Of a stretch of 64,000 nt of DNA, positions 9,767 through 19,883 are shown piece by piece. The position numbers and the translations under genes were made by a program. Each line of letters opens with the position of its first letter. The first letter of the stretch is position 1. Origin of the DNA: Firmicutes bacterium FC7 (GTDB lineage Bacteria; Bacillota; Clostridia; Tissierellales; Tissierellaceae); the NCBI GenBank assembly GCA_022760735.1, contig JAKELU010000004.1:80583-144582 (forward strand), in the 5' to 3' direction. The notes under the pieces were generated by a model that saw nothing but the letters and a program-made list of their open reading frames with translations, searched no databases and had not been told where the DNA came from.

Positions 9767-10849
9767 TTAATCCATAATTTCTCTAATAATACCACCACCA
9801 ATAACAAGGTCACCCTTATAGAATACTACTGCCTGGCCCTTAGTTATAGCTCGCTGCGGTTCGTCAAATTCAACTAATACTCCTTTATTATATGGCCTAA
9901 TAACAGCTTTTGACTCTTTCATTGTGTGTCTTATTTTAGCTGTTACTTCCATTTCTCCATAAAAGGAATCAAAGGGTATTAGATTTATTTCTTCTGCATA
10001 TAATTTCTTATTATATAAACCATCTTCTAATCCTACCACAATCTCATTTCTCTCTGCATCTATTTTTTGTACAAATACTCTATGCCCAGTGGCTAAGCCT
10101 AATCCCTTCCTCTGACCAATTGTATAATATACTATACCTTTATGCTGACCAAGGATATTTCCTTCAGTATCAACAAAATTTCCCGGTTTAACCTCATTTG
10201 GAACTCTTTTTTCTATAAATCTTCCATGGTCATTATCTGGTATAAAGCATATCTCCTCACTATCCGGTTTATTGTGAGTCAATAATCCTATTTCTTCTGC
10301 AATCTTTCTTACCTTATCCTTAGTAAGCCCACCAAGAGGAAAAAGTACATGTGATAATTGATGTTGATTAAGTGTATGTAAAAAATAGGTTTGGTCTTTT
10401 CTATTATCTGCACTTTTTTTCATTAAATACCTATTTGTATCACAATCTTTTTCAACTATCGCATAATGACCTGTAGCTAGATAATCAGCCCCTAAACTAA
10501 TGGCTTTATCTAGGAACTTGTCGAATCTTATATATTTGTTGCACATTAAACAGGGGTTTGGTGTTCGCCCCTGTAAGTATTCTTCCACAAAGTAAGTTAT
10601 GACCTTTTTATCGAATATATCTCTAAAGTTAATAACATAATGAGGTATCCCTAATGTATGTGCAACTATTTTTGCATCTAGAACAGAGGATAATGAACAA
10701 CATCCACCTGCATTTTCATCAGCTTCTTCATCATGAGGAACTTGACTTAGGGTAACTCCTATTACATCATATCCCTGCTCCCTTAGTAAATATGCTGCAA
10801 CAGATGAGTCTACACCTCCACTCATCCCTAATACTACCTTTTTCTTCAT
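9767..10849 (-). CDS. mnmA: tRNA-specific 2-thiouridylase MnmA
   Basis: A 360-residue ATP-pyrophosphatase-type enzyme that makes 2-thiouridine at wobble U34 of Lys, Glu and Gln tRNAs. The PP-loop is SGGVDSS (10-16). The catalytic cysteines by alignment are Cys103 ([12 protein letters not shown]) and Cys201 (EEICF). Sulfur would be delivered by a cysteine desulfurase not present in this window. It ends before a gap of about 80 bp that leads to tRNA-Leu, which lies downstream. Confidence 0.97.
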   Translation of the reverse strand: MKKKVVLGMSGGVDSSVAAYLLREQGYDVIGVTLSQVPHDEEADENAGGCCSLSSVLDAKIVAHTLGIPHYVINFRDIFDKKVITYFVEEYLQGRTPNPCLMCNKYIRFDKFLDKAISLGADYLATGHYAIVEKDCDTNRYLMKKSADNRKDQTYFLHTLNQHQLSHVLFPLGGLTKDKVRKIAEEIGLLTHNKPDSEEICFIPDNDHGRFIEKRVPNEVKPGNFVDTEGNILGQHKGIVYYTIGQRKGLGLATGHRVFVQKIDAERNEIVVGLEDGLYNKKLYAEEINLIPFDSFYGEMEVTAKIRHTMKESKAVIRPYNKGVLVEFDEPQRAITKGQAVVFYKGDLVIGGGIIREIMD

Positions 10850-10862
10850 TTAATCAACCTTT

Positions 10863-11696
10863 CTAGAAAGCAACTATTATGCCGCCGTCATTTACATACC
10901 CAGTACTTAAGCCTTTTGTCTGCACAATAATAATATCCTTAAAATTAAGCTTTTTTAGTTCTTCCTTCAAATCCAACGCCTTTTGTAGAGCATTTGCATG
11001 GGAGATTGCTAAAATTCTCTCCTCAAAATTTACACCTGAGTTAGCTATTATATCAACAAGCTTTTTAAATGCCTTCTTACTTCCTCGTGCTTTATCTACT
11101 AATCCTATATTACCATCCTCAGTAGCACACATTACTGGCACAATATTTAAAGCATTAATGATCAAGCCTTTAGCTTTAGATATTCTACCATTCTTTACTA
11201 GATTATCTAAATTCTCTGATATAAAATATGTCTTCATACTATCTATAAATTTTTCTACTTTCTCAACAATTTGTGAATTAGATAATCTTTCATCTATACA
11301 TTCCTTAATCTTAATGGCTGTAAGAGTTTCACCAACACTTGCTGATTTAGAATTAAATACATGTATGAATTTACTAGGGGATTTCTCCATTACCATATCC
11401 TTAGCTAAAAGTGCACTATTATAAGTTCCAGATAGCTGCTCTGAAATAGTGACTACAAATACACTGTCGGCGCCAACATATTCTGATGCAAAATCTCCCG
11501 GAGAAGGACAAGATGTCTTTATTGGGTTTGGACTCTTATTCATAACATCGATTAACTTTGCTACATCTAAATTTTTATCATCTACAAATGAATAATTATC
11601 TACATCTATTTTAAATGGTACAAGCTTTACATCTATTTTTCTTTCTAAATCTTCATTTAAGTCACAGCTGCTATCTGCAACAATTTTAAACTGCAT
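10863..11696 (-). CDS. DegV family fatty-acid-binding protein
   Basis: A 277-residue DegV/EDD-fold protein. It opens with FKIVADSSCDLNEDL and has the TSCPSPGDF loop and an SGTYNSA motif, all typical of the family. Known members bind fatty acids and act as FakB subunits that present fatty acid to the FakA kinase. No fakA gene is near, so a FakB role is inference. It lies between mnmA and glmM with short gaps, so it may be part of the same transcript. Confidence 0.85.
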   Translation of the reverse strand: MQFKIVADSSCDLNEDLERKIDVKLVPFKIDVDNYSFVDDKNLDVAKLIDVMNKSPNPIKTSCPSPGDFASEYVGADSVFVVTISEQLSGTYNSALLAKDMVMEKSPSKFIHVFNSKSASVGETLTAIKIKECIDERLSNSQIVEKVEKFIDSMKTYFISENLDNLVKNGRISKAKGLIINALNIVPVMCATEDGNIGLVDKARGSKKAFKKLVDIIANSGVNFEERILAISHANALQKALDLKEELKKLNFKDIIIVQTKGLSTGYVNDGGIIVAF

Positions 11697-11709
11697 TTCT
11701 TCACCCCTA

Positions 11710-13056
11710 TTAGTTTCCTATTCTTTTTTCTATGAAATCTGCTAAATCCTGTGCTATTTTAGTTATTTCTGCTTGATCTTTTCCTTCTATCATTACTCGA
11801 ACTAAAGGTTCAGTTCCAGAAGGTCTAATTACTACTCTGCCTTCGCCTTTGAATAGATTTTCAATTCTTTCAATCTCCGCTTTGATTTCAACATTTTCCA
11901 AATACTTGTACTTTAAATTATTATCAACTTTTGCATTTATCAAAACTTGTGGATAACTCTTCATCAACTGGTTAAGCTCTGACATTTTTTTCTTTGTAGA
12001 TAACATTACATCTAATAAATGTAATCCTGTAGCAAGTCCATCTCCTGTAGTATTGTAATCGAGGAAAATTATATGCCCTGACTGTTCCCCACCTAAGGAA
12101 TAATCATTCTTTAACATTTCCTCAAGAATATATCTGTCACCTACCGTAGTCTTTACGATATTTATATCGTTTTCTTTTAGATAAAGATCTAAACCTATAT
12201 TTGTCATAACAGTTCCTACTACAGTATTATTTTTTAATTTACCCTTATTTTTTAAATCTGTACCACAAATAGCTAGTATATGATCCCCATCTAAAAGTTC
12301 ACCTTTTTCATCAACAGCTATAATTCTATCTGCATCTCCATCAAAGGAAATTCCTACATCAGCCTTTGTGTCTAATACTAATTTTTGAATAATCTCTGGA
12401 TTTGTTGAGCCACAATTGTCATTAATATTCATCCCATTAGGAGAAGTGTTTATTGCAATAACATTTGCCCCTAATTCCTTCATTATCTCTGGCCCAATTT
12501 TATAAAGTGCCCCATTACCACAATCCATGGCAATAGTCAAACCGTGTAAGTCTACATTTATTGAGGACTTTAAGAATTCCTTGTAATCCTTTGCTCCATT
12601 TACTTCGTTATATACCCTTCCAATATAATTTTTAATTGGTCTAATTTCTATTTCTTTATTATTTAATATTATATCTTCAATTTGATTTTCAACCTCATCA
12701 GGCAACTTTAACCCTTCATGATTAAAAAATTTAATACCATTGTATTCGCCTGGATTATGTGAAGCAGATATCACAACGCCAGCTAAAGCTCCATATTTAC
12801 GTGTAAGATAAGCTACTGCAGGTGTTGGTATTATACCTAGGGAAACTACATCAATACCCATAGAACAAAAACCGGCAGTTAAAGCAGCCTCAAGCATATC
12901 TCCAGAAGCTCTAGTATCCTTACCTATTAAAATCTTTCCTCTCTTTTCTTTAGCCAGGATGTAGGCACCAGCTCTACCAATCGTATATGCTAATTCCGGG
13001 GTCAATTCCTGGTTAGCAATACCTCTTACACCATCTGTACCAAATAATTTACCCAT
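11710..13056 (-). CDS. glmM: Phosphoglucosamine mutase GlmM
   Basis: A 448-residue alpha-D-phosphohexomutase converting glucosamine-6-phosphate to glucosamine-1-phosphate for peptidoglycan precursor synthesis. It has the start MGKLFGTDGVRG, the phosphoserine loop SASHNPGEYNG (Ser99), the Mg-binding DGDADR loop near 240 and the C-terminal RPSGTEP phosphate loop. The frame is open 13 codons further upstream; 13056 was chosen because AAGGGGG precedes it. In many Firmicutes glmM follows cdaA-ybbR, but here those genes are about 15 kb away. Confidence 0.96.
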   Translation of the reverse strand: MGKLFGTDGVRGIANQELTPELAYTIGRAGAYILAKEKRGKILIGKDTRASGDMLEAALTAGFCSMGIDVVSLGIIPTPAVAYLTRKYGALAGVVISASHNPGEYNGIKFFNHEGLKLPDEVENQIEDIILNNKEIEIRPIKNYIGRVYNEVNGAKDYKEFLKSSINVDLHGLTIAMDCGNGALYKIGPEIMKELGANVIAINTSPNGMNINDNCGSTNPEIIQKLVLDTKADVGISFDGDADRIIAVDEKGELLDGDHILAICGTDLKNKGKLKNNTVVGTVMTNIGLDLYLKENDINIVKTTVGDRYILEEMLKNDYSLGGEQSGHIIFLDYNTTGDGLATGLHLLDVMLSTKKKMSELNQLMKSYPQVLINAKVDNNLKYKYLENVEIKAEIERIENLFKGEGRVVIRPSGTEPLVRVMIEGKDQAEITKIAQDLADFIEKRIGN

Positions 13057-13091
13057 ATATTTTTCCCCCTTATATTGAGAATTACGAAATG

Positions 13092-14423
13092 TCATTTATA
13101 TTTGTTTCTTATCAGTTCAATCAATTTTTCCTTATTATTATATTCTGGATGTTCAATAACCTTTTCTACCAAATAATTCAATATTTCTCCAATTAGCTTC
13201 CCTTTAGGAAAACCTAAAGCTATTATATCATTTCCATTTATTTTTAAGTGACTTTTATTATAAGGTTCATTATTTTCCAGAATTTCCTTAATTTGATTAA
13301 TTCTTTTGTCTATAAGACTTAGGTCCTTGTTGGTCCCTTTGCATATCATATCTGCTCTCTTTAGCTCGTAAAGGTCAAATATATTTTCTTCTCCTACACG
13401 TGCGAGCTCTTTTTTTAACCCTTTTTTCTTAGTGTTTCTTTGATACATGTGATTGCTTATATAAACAGAAACCTTTTCTATAAAATCATTAGAACATTTT
13501 AACCTAGTCAATATGGTTTTTGAGACTTTAGCACCCAGTTTATCGTGACCATAATAATGACCTACTCCTTTTTCATCAACACTATAGGTAATCGGTTTTG
13601 CTATATCATGCAATAAAGCCGCCATTCTTAAATCTAACTTGGGTGGAGTATTATCTAGAACACATAAAATATGATCTCCTAATGTTTTACTATGATGAGG
13701 ATTTTTTTGATCGTAACCTATAGTTTGAATTAGTTCTGGAATTACATGCTTTAAAATCCCCAAGTCGTACATTAGTCTAATTCCTTTTGAAGGTTTATTG
13801 GATAGAAGAATTTTGAATAGCTCATCCCTTATTCTTTCAGCACTTATATATTTTAAAGAATCACTTAGTTCTTTGCAAGCATTATAGGTATTTTCTTCAA
13901 TTGTGAAATCAAGTTGAGTTGCAAATCGAACTGCTCTCATTATTCTTAAATGATCCTCATTAAATCTATCTAAAGGAGGACCAACCGTTTTTATTATTTT
14001 ATTTTTAATATCGATAACTCCATTAAACGGATCCAATATACCTCTATTCTCGTTATATGCAATGGAATTAACGGTAAAATCTCGACGACTTAAATCTTCT
14101 AATATATTATTAGAGAAAGAAACTTCACTAGGTCTTCTTCCATCTTTATATTCTCCATCAGATCTATAGGTTGTAACCTCGACGCATCCTTCCTTTTGCA
14201 CGATTACAATTGTTCCAAATTCCTTGCCAATTTCAATCGTTTTATAATTTTTGAATATTGACTGTATTTCATCAGGGGGAGCAGAAGTGGTTACATCATA
14301 ATCTGAAGGTTCTCGTCCCAAGATTAAATCCCTTACACATCCACCAACTATAAAAGCTTCGTATCCTTCTTTATCTAAACTTTTCAAAATTTTATTAACA
14401 TAATCGGGTATATTAATTTTCAT
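13092..14423 (-). CDS. cca: CCA tRNA nucleotidyltransferase
   Basis: A 443-residue polymerase-beta-fold enzyme that adds or repairs the 3' CCA of tRNAs. It has GGCVRD near residue 27 followed by the metal-binding DYDVTT, then ERDFTVN-like (RRDFTVNS) and the RFNEDHLRIMRAVRFA motif. A central HD domain is seen as LLHDIAKP with a downstream HxxxGA (HDKLGA), linked in other enzymes to phosphohydrolase activity. Because at least the tRNA-Leu in this window has an encoded CCA, repair is one likely role (inference). Confidence 0.93.
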   Translation of the reverse strand: MKINIPDYVNKILKSLDKEGYEAFIVGGCVRDLILGREPSDYDVTTSAPPDEIQSIFKNYKTIEIGKEFGTIVIVQKEGCVEVTTYRSDGEYKDGRRPSEVSFSNNILEDLSRRDFTVNSIAYNENRGILDPFNGVIDIKNKIIKTVGPPLDRFNEDHLRIMRAVRFATQLDFTIEENTYNACKELSDSLKYISAERIRDELFKILLSNKPSKGIRLMYDLGILKHVIPELIQTIGYDQKNPHHSKTLGDHILCVLDNTPPKLDLRMAALLHDIAKPITYSVDEKGVGHYYGHDKLGAKVSKTILTRLKCSNDFIEKVSVYISNHMYQRNTKKKGLKKELARVGEENIFDLYELKRADMICKGTNKDLSLIDKRINQIKEILENNEPYNKSHLKINGNDIIALGFPKGKLIGEILNYLVEKVIEHPEYNNKEKLIELIRNKYK

Positions 14424-14489
14424 AATACTCCTCCATAATTATAAACTTAGTATAACATAGTATAAGCAAATTGGAATATAAAATAACAA

Positions 14490-14518
14490 AGGACTCTGAA
14501 GCAAAACTTCAAAGTCCT
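14490..14518 (-). terminator. Terminator of the fatty-acid synthesis operon
   Basis: On the minus strand AGGACTTTGAAG and CTTCAGAGTCCT form a 12-base stem with one mismatch and a 5-base loop, followed by a T-rich tract. It lies 7 bp after the fabF stop codon. Confidence 0.85.
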
Positions 14519-14524
14519 ATAACC

Positions 14525-15757
14525 CTAATATTTTTTTAATAAAATACTTGCGTTATGACCACCAAATCCAAGTGAATTAGACATTGCATATTTAATATCT
14601 TTTTTTACCATTATATTTGGAGTATAGTTAAGGTCACATTCCTCATCAGGAATTTCGTAGTTTACAGTTGGTGGAATATTTCCCGTATTTAAAGCCAATG
14701 CTGTTGCAATAGCTTCAATGCCACCAGCAGCTCCGAGCAAATGACCTGTCATGGATTTAGTCGAACTAATATTTAATTCATATGCGTATTCCTTAAATAC
14801 ATTTTTAATCGCTAAAGTCTCTAACTTATCATTAAAATAAGTTGAAGTACCATGTGCATTAATATAACCTACTTCTTTATAGTCAACTTTTCCATCCTCT
14901 AAAGCTAAAGAAATAGCTCTTGAAGCACCCTTTGCATCTGGATCAGGTTGAGTAATATGGAATGCATCTGAAGTGGACCCATATCCTACTACTTCTGCAT
15001 AAATGGTAGCCCCTCTTTTTACTGCATGTTCGAACTCTTCTAAAATAAGTATCCCTGCACCTTCACCCATTATAAACCCGTCTCTCTCCTTATCAAAAGG
15101 ACGGCATGCTTTAGATGGGTCATCATTTCTTGTAGAAAGCGCCTTCATAGAAGTAAATCCAGCAACAGATACAGGAGTTATAGAGGCTTCAGCCCCACCT
15201 GTAACTACCATATCTAAATATCCATGTTTAATCATTCTAAAGGATTCACCAATAGCATGAGTTGCTGATGCACAGGCAGTGGTTAATGTCATTGATGCAC
15301 CTGTTAATCCGAATGTCATGGATACTTGACCAGCAGCCATATTTGATATCATCATAGGTATAAACAGCGGGCTAACTCTTTTAGCCCCCTTGTCAGTATA
15401 TCTATTAACTTCAGCTTCTAAAGTTTCTATCCCACCTATTCCAGAACCAATGATAGCACCAATTCTATCCTTGTTTAGGTCATCAAGATTTATATTTCCA
15501 TCTTCAATAGCTAGCTTAGTAGCTGCAACTGCAAATTGAGCAAATCTATCCATTCTCTTAGCTTCTTTTTTATCCAAGAAATCAGTTGGATTAAAATCCT
15601 TTACTTCCGCACCTATTTTGACATCATGGTCTTTAGTATCAAATCTAGTTATATAACCAATGCCGGAATTCCCTTTTAAAAGGGAATTCCAATAGTTTTC
15701 TTTTCCTATACCAATTGGTGTAATTGCTCCAATCCCTGTTATAACAACTCTTTTCAA
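14525..15757 (-). CDS. fabF: Beta-ketoacyl-ACP synthase II (FabF)
   Basis: A 410-residue thiolase-fold condensing enzyme that elongates acyl-ACP with malonyl-ACP. The nucleophile is Cys162 (TACASATHAIG), and the two histidines lie in NAHGTSTYFND and STKSMTGHLLGAAG, the Cys-His-His triad of KAS I/II. It is the last gene of the leftward fab operon. Confidence 0.97.
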   Translation of the reverse strand: MKRVVITGIGAITPIGIGKENYWNSLLKGNSGIGYITRFDTKDHDVKIGAEVKDFNPTDFLDKKEAKRMDRFAQFAVAATKLAIEDGNINLDDLNKDRIGAIIGSGIGGIETLEAEVNRYTDKGAKRVSPLFIPMMISNMAAGQVSMTFGLTGASMTLTTACASATHAIGESFRMIKHGYLDMVVTGGAEASITPVSVAGFTSMKALSTRNDDPSKACRPFDKERDGFIMGEGAGILILEEFEHAVKRGATIYAEVVGYGSTSDAFHITQPDPDAKGASRAISLALEDGKVDYKEVGYINAHGTSTYFNDKLETLAIKNVFKEYAYELNISSTKSMTGHLLGAAGGIEAIATALALNTGNIPPTVNYEIPDEECDLNYTPNIMVKKDIKYAMSNSLGFGGHNASILLKKY

Positions 15758-15772
15758 TTTTATTCTCCTCTC

Positions 15773-16003
15773 TTAGGAGATTTTATCTTGTAGATAATTC
15801 ACTATATCTCCGATATTTTTTAAGTTTTCTGCATCTTCATCAGGAATACTTACACCAAATTCGTCTTCTAAAGCCATCATTATTTCTACAGCATCTAATG
15901 AGTCTGCCTCTAAATCCTTCATCATTGATGTTTCCATTGTAATTCCTTCTGCTTCTACATCTAATTGTTCTGCTATTATATCTCTAACTTTTTCAAATAA
16001 CAT
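15773..16003 (-). CDS. acpP: Acyl carrier protein
   Basis: A 76-residue acidic four-helix protein. The phosphopantetheine attachment site is Ser35 in [11 protein letters not shown]. It carries growing acyl chains between the Fab enzymes. It sits between fabG and fabF, the usual place. Confidence 0.98.
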   Translation of the reverse strand: MLFEKVRDIIAEQLDVEAEGITMETSMMKDLEADSLDAVEIMMALEDEFGVSIPDEDAENLKNIGDIVNYLQDKIS

Positions 16004-16053
16004 ACTTATTTCCTCCTAAAATTTAAATTAATATAAAATTTTGGGTTAGAGCA

Positions 16054-16791
16054 TCACATAGCCATTCCGCCGTCTACTCTAATTACCTCACCTGTAATAT
16101 AATCTGATTCTTCACTTGCTAAAAAGTTCACTAAATTGCTTATATCCTTTGGAGAACCTAAGCTTCCTAGTGGGATATTTCTAACTAATTCTTCTTTTAC
16201 TTCATCTTTTAAAACATCTGTCATATCTGTTTGAATAAAGCCTGGCGCTATGGCATTTACTCTGATTCCACGAGAAGCTAATTCCTTAGCCATAGTTTTT
16301 GTAAAGCCTATAACTCCAGCTTTAGATGCCGAATAGTTCGCTTGACCAGCATTACCATTGATACCAACAACAGATGCTATATTAATTATCTTTCCATATT
16401 TCTTCTTCATCATACCTCGGACTACTGCCTTGGTACAAAGAAATACTCCCTTTAAATTTACGTTCAATACGTCATCCCAATCCTCAGATTTCATTCTAAT
16501 CAAAAGATTGTCTTTAGTGATACCTGCATTGTTTACTAAAATATCAATAGTTCCTAATTTTTCTTCAACGGTCTTTACAATATGGTTTACGTCCTCTTCT
16601 ATACTTGAATTTCCCTTTATCGCAATAGCATTAACACCATTTTTCTTTATTTCTTCAACTACTTCTTCGGCCTTAGCTTGATTTGAATTATAGGTAATAG
16701 CCACATTTACACCTTTTCTTGACAAGCCTAAGGCTATTTCTCTTCCAATTCCTCTGCTACCGCCAGTAACTAATGCAACTTTATTTTCCAT
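16054..16791 (-). CDS. fabG: 3-oxoacyl-ACP reductase FabG
   Basis: A 245-residue short-chain dehydrogenase. It has the NADP-binding TGGSRGIG loop (9-16), the NNAG motif (87-90) and the catalytic Ser140, Tyr153 and Lys157 (YSASK). It reduces beta-ketoacyl-ACP. Two bases separate it from fabD, so the two are cotranscribed and probably translationally coupled. Confidence 0.97.
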   Translation of the reverse strand: MENKVALVTGGSRGIGREIALGLSRKGVNVAITYNSNQAKAEEVVEEIKKNGVNAIAIKGNSSIEEDVNHIVKTVEEKLGTIDILVNNAGITKDNLLIRMKSEDWDDVLNVNLKGVFLCTKAVVRGMMKKKYGKIINIASVVGINGNAGQANYSASKAGVIGFTKTMAKELASRGIRVNAIAPGFIQTDMTDVLKDEVKEELVRNIPLGSLGSPKDISNLVNFLASEESDYITGEVIRVDGGMAM

Positions 16792-16793
16792 TA

Positions 16794-17747
16794 CTAAGCC
16801 TCCCTTTTTAAAATACTTAATGCATTCTTGTATGACTCTAAATCAGAGATGCTTAGTGATTGAACCTTTTTATTCATATGTTTTCCGATTCTTTTTACAA
16901 AGCCTGATAATGATTTACCTGGACCAATCTCAACAAAAGTATCTACTCCCTGGTTAATCATAAATTCAACAGACTGTTGCCAAAGTACTGAGTGACTGAC
17001 TTGGTCAACAAGCTTTGGAACCAACTCATCCTTATTAGCTATTACGTTGCCGTCAACATTCGATACCACTTTTTTGTCTAAATCATTGATTTTAACCTTC
17101 TCAAATTCCTTAGAAAGTCTCTCTCCTGCTTTAGATAAAAGACTAGTATGGAATGGTGCACTTACAGGAAGTTCTACAACTTTTCTAGCTCCAAGTTCCA
17201 AAGCCTTTTCACCAGCAATTCTGATTCCCTTTAATTCTCCAGAAATAACTATTTGTTCAGGACTATTGTAGTTAGCAACTTCTACTATTCCATAAGCCTT
17301 AGATGCTTCAATTACTAGAGGAAGGTTTAGTCGGTCCAGCCCAAGTATAGCTGCCATTCCGCCAATTCCTTGTGGAACTGCTTCCTGCATGAATCTTCCT
17401 CTTTTCCTTACTAAATCTAAAGCATCGCTAAATTCAATAGCTTTACTCATAACTATAGAGCTATACTCACCAAGGCTAAGGCCAGCAGTATAGTCACAGT
17501 CAATCCCCTCTTTTTGTAAAGCTCTTAGAATAGCTATACAGGTTGTTAAAATAGCTGGTTGAGTATTTTCCGTCTTCTTTAAATCCTCTTCTTCTCCATC
17601 AAATATTAGCCCACTTAAGTCCATATTTAAAACATCATTTGCCTCATCAAAAACTTCCCTAGCTTCTCTAATGTTTTCATAGAAGTCCTGACCCATACCT
17701 ATATATTGAGCCCCTTGACCTGGAAATATAAAGGCTAGCTTATTCAT
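16794..17747 (-). CDS. fabD: Malonyl-CoA:ACP transacylase FabD
   Basis: A 317-residue acyltransferase that loads malonate onto ACP. It has the start region FIFPGQGAQ, the nucleophile Ser91 in GLSLGEYSS and the catalytic His in SAPFHTSLL. An upstream GTG (17756) is in frame, but AAGGAGG lies over it and points to the ATG at 17747. The start overlaps the end of fabK by a few bases. Confidence 0.96.
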   Translation of the reverse strand: MNKLAFIFPGQGAQYIGMGQDFYENIREAREVFDEANDVLNMDLSGLIFDGEEEDLKKTENTQPAILTTCIAILRALQKEGIDCDYTAGLSLGEYSSIVMSKAIEFSDALDLVRKRGRFMQEAVPQGIGGMAAILGLDRLNLPLVIEASKAYGIVEVANYNSPEQIVISGELKGIRIAGEKALELGARKVVELPVSAPFHTSLLSKAGERLSKEFEKVKINDLDKKVVSNVDGNVIANKDELVPKLVDQVSHSVLWQQSVEFMINQGVDTFVEIGPGKSLSGFVKRIGKHMNKKVQSLSISDLESYKNALSILKREA

Positions 17748-18696
17748 TATCTTCACCTCCTTTCAGTGAAGATAACCTGTGTAAAACTACCTCCGCTTCT
17801 TTAAACATATCGTCGATTATATCCTTACAGCTTTTAATTTCAGTGATTAGTCCAGCAATTTGTCCGCACATTACTGAACCATTATCAACATCTCCATCAA
17901 CAACTGCAAGCTTTAATCTTCCAGTACCCATGCCTTCTAAAGCTTCAGGCCCTTGAGTTTTTTCTACTTCTAGATATTGTCTTGTAAACTTATTTTTCAA
18001 AACCCTTACTGGATGCCCAGTACTTCTCCCAGTTACTATGGCATCTCTATCCTTGGCTTTTATTATTTGATCTTTGTAATTAACATGAACCTTTGCCTCT
18101 TTTGAGCAAACAAATCTCGTACCTACCTGCACTCCATCCGCACCTAGTGCCAAAGCAGCTACAAGTCCTCTGCTGTCAGCTATTCCACCGGCAGCTATTA
18201 CTGGTATCTTAACCGCATCACAAACTTGAGGTACCAACGCCATGGTTGTTAACTCTCCAATATGACCACCAGCTTCTGTACCTTCAACAATTACCGCATC
18301 TACTCCTAATTTTTCTAATCTCTGCGCTAAGGACACTGTAGGTACTACAGGAATGACTTTAATGCCTAATTTCTTAAATCTTTCAATATATTTCCCAGGA
18401 TTTCCTGCTCCTGTAGTTACAACAGGAATCCTCTCGTCACATATTATATCTACAATATCCTCAGCATAAGAAGACATTAACATTATATTTACACCAAACG
18501 GTTTATCTGTCTTATCCCTAAGCTTTCTAATCTCTTCCCTTACATATTCTCCAGACGCATTACCTGCTGCAATAATTCCTAAACCACCTGCCTCAGAAAC
18601 AGCTGCTGCAAGTTCATGTGTTGCAATCCAGGCCATACCTCCTTGAATAATAGGGTACTTTATGTTCAATAATTCTGTAATTCTTGTATTAATCAT
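17740..18696 (-). CDS. fabK: Enoyl-ACP reductase II, FMN-dependent (FabK)
   Basis: A 318-residue TIM-barrel flavoprotein of the nitronate monooxygenase/FabK family. It has YPIIQGGMAWI at the start, a GTEAGGHIGE loop near 140 and GADGVQVGTRF near 190. Its position inside the fab operon supports the enoyl reductase role, the last reduction of each elongation cycle. It would replace FabI, which is not seen here. A related protein is encoded at 20330-21388. Confidence 0.92.
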   Translation of the reverse strand: MINTRITELLNIKYPIIQGGMAWIATHELAAAVSEAGGLGIIAAGNASGEYVREEIRKLRDKTDKPFGVNIMLMSSYAEDIVDIICDERIPVVTTGAGNPGKYIERFKKLGIKVIPVVPTVSLAQRLEKLGVDAVIVEGTEAGGHIGELTTMALVPQVCDAVKIPVIAAGGIADSRGLVAALALGADGVQVGTRFVCSKEAKVHVNYKDQIIKAKDRDAIVTGRSTGHPVRVLKNKFTRQYLEVEKTQGPEALEGMGTGRLKLAVVDGDVDNGSVMCGQIAGLITEIKSCKDIIDDMFKEAEVVLHRLSSLKGGEDNE

Positions 18697-19696
18697 CTAT
18701 GCCCTCCTTATTCCATCTTATTACTAGTGACCCCCAGGTCAAACCAGCACCAAATGCAACCATAACTAGGTTATCTCCCTTTTGAATTCTTCCATCTCTT
18801 ACCGCTTCATCAAGTGCAACTGGAATAGATGCAGAAGACATATTTCCATATTTATTTAGATTAATACAAGCTTTATCTCTGCTTAAATTTAATTTCTTAA
18901 GAGCAGCATCAATAATTCTTATATTAGCCTGATGAGGTACAAGAAAATCTAATTCTTCAACTTTAAGCCCTGCTTTCTCTGTGGCACTTATGGATGCTTT
19001 TTCCATAATCCTTACGGCAAATTTAAATACATCTCTTCCTTCCATTTGAATTGCGTGAAGCTTATTTTTAACAGTATCCTCTGATGCAGGTAGTTTTGAT
19101 CCCCCCGCTGGTACTATTAAGCAATCCCTGTCCTTTCCGTCTGAACCCAATTCATATGAAAGAATTCCATAACCATCCTTACACTGTTCCAATACAACTG
19201 CTCCTGCACCATCTCCAAATAATACACAGGTATTTCTATCCTCCCAGTTTACAATCTTGGACAAAACCTCTGAGCCGATTACAAGTACCTTTTTATAAAT
19301 TCCTGAAGATATAAAGTTTGCTCCTGTGGCTACAGCATATACAAATCCAGTACACCCAACACTCATATCAAAAGCTGCTGCCTTTTTAGCATTGAGATTT
19401 GCCTGAACTACACAAGCAGTAGAAGGAAATAAATGATCTGGAGTAGCAGTTGCAACAATAATTAAATCAATTTCATCTGGAGTAGCATTAGCACTTTCTA
19501 AGGCCTTAATTGCAGCCCGAGTAGCTAAATCTGATGCAGCCTGATCTTTATCTGCGATTCTTCTAGTTTCAATTCCTGTTCTTTCTACGATCCACTCGTT
19601 GCTAGTCTCTACCATTTGAGATAGATCGTAATTGGTAAGAATCTTATCAGGTACATAGCTGCCTATTCCAGAAATGCCTACAGAAATTTTCTTCAA
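18689..19696 (-). CDS. fabH: Beta-ketoacyl-ACP synthase III FabH
   Basis: A 335-residue initiating condensing enzyme that joins acyl-CoA to malonyl-ACP. Catalytic residues are Cys115 (SVGCTGFVYA), His in VPHQANIRI and Asn in NKYGNMSSAS. It is the first gene of the leftward operon and overlaps fabK by 8 bp. The acyl-CoA products of the nearby 2-oxoacid oxidoreductase could prime it, giving branched fatty acids (inference). Confidence 0.97.
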   Translation of the reverse strand: MKKISVGISGIGSYVPDKILTNYDLSQMVETSNEWIVERTGIETRRIADKDQAASDLATRAAIKALESANATPDEIDLIIVATATPDHLFPSTACVVQANLNAKKAAAFDMSVGCTGFVYAVATGANFISSGIYKKVLVIGSEVLSKIVNWEDRNTCVLFGDGAGAVVLEQCKDGYGILSYELGSDGKDRDCLIVPAGGSKLPASEDTVKNKLHAIQMEGRDVFKFAVRIMEKASISATEKAGLKVEELDFLVPHQANIRIIDAALKKLNLSRDKACINLNKYGNMSSASIPVALDEAVRDGRIQKGDNLVMVAFGAGLTWGSLVIRWNKEGIDD

Positions 19697-19795
19697 TTCT
19701 TCACCTCCAATATTCAGTTGTGATAGAAACTTAAACTAACACCTCCAAAAATTTATTTGCATAATATTTAGCTTTCAATTATCATTTTAATAAGA

Positions 19796-19859
19796 TAATC
19801 AAAAACTTATGATTAGTATATATTAATTTTTTTATTTTATCAATCATTAGTTTTCGATT
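19796..19859. promoter_or_regulatory. Paired operator-like motifs between divergent fab genes
   Basis: The 187-bp gap between fabH and fabZ contains a 13-base motif AAAACTTATGATT (19801-19813) and, inverted, AAAACTAATGATT (read on the minus strand in 19841-19859), 12 of 13 identical. Each is preceded by TAATC, directly or with one G between. Such a pair could bind a fatty-acid regulator (FapR or FabT type), but it does not match their consensus sites closely, and the region is AT-rich. Confidence 0.35.
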
Positions 19860-19883
19860 AAATTTAAATGAAGAGGTGATAAC

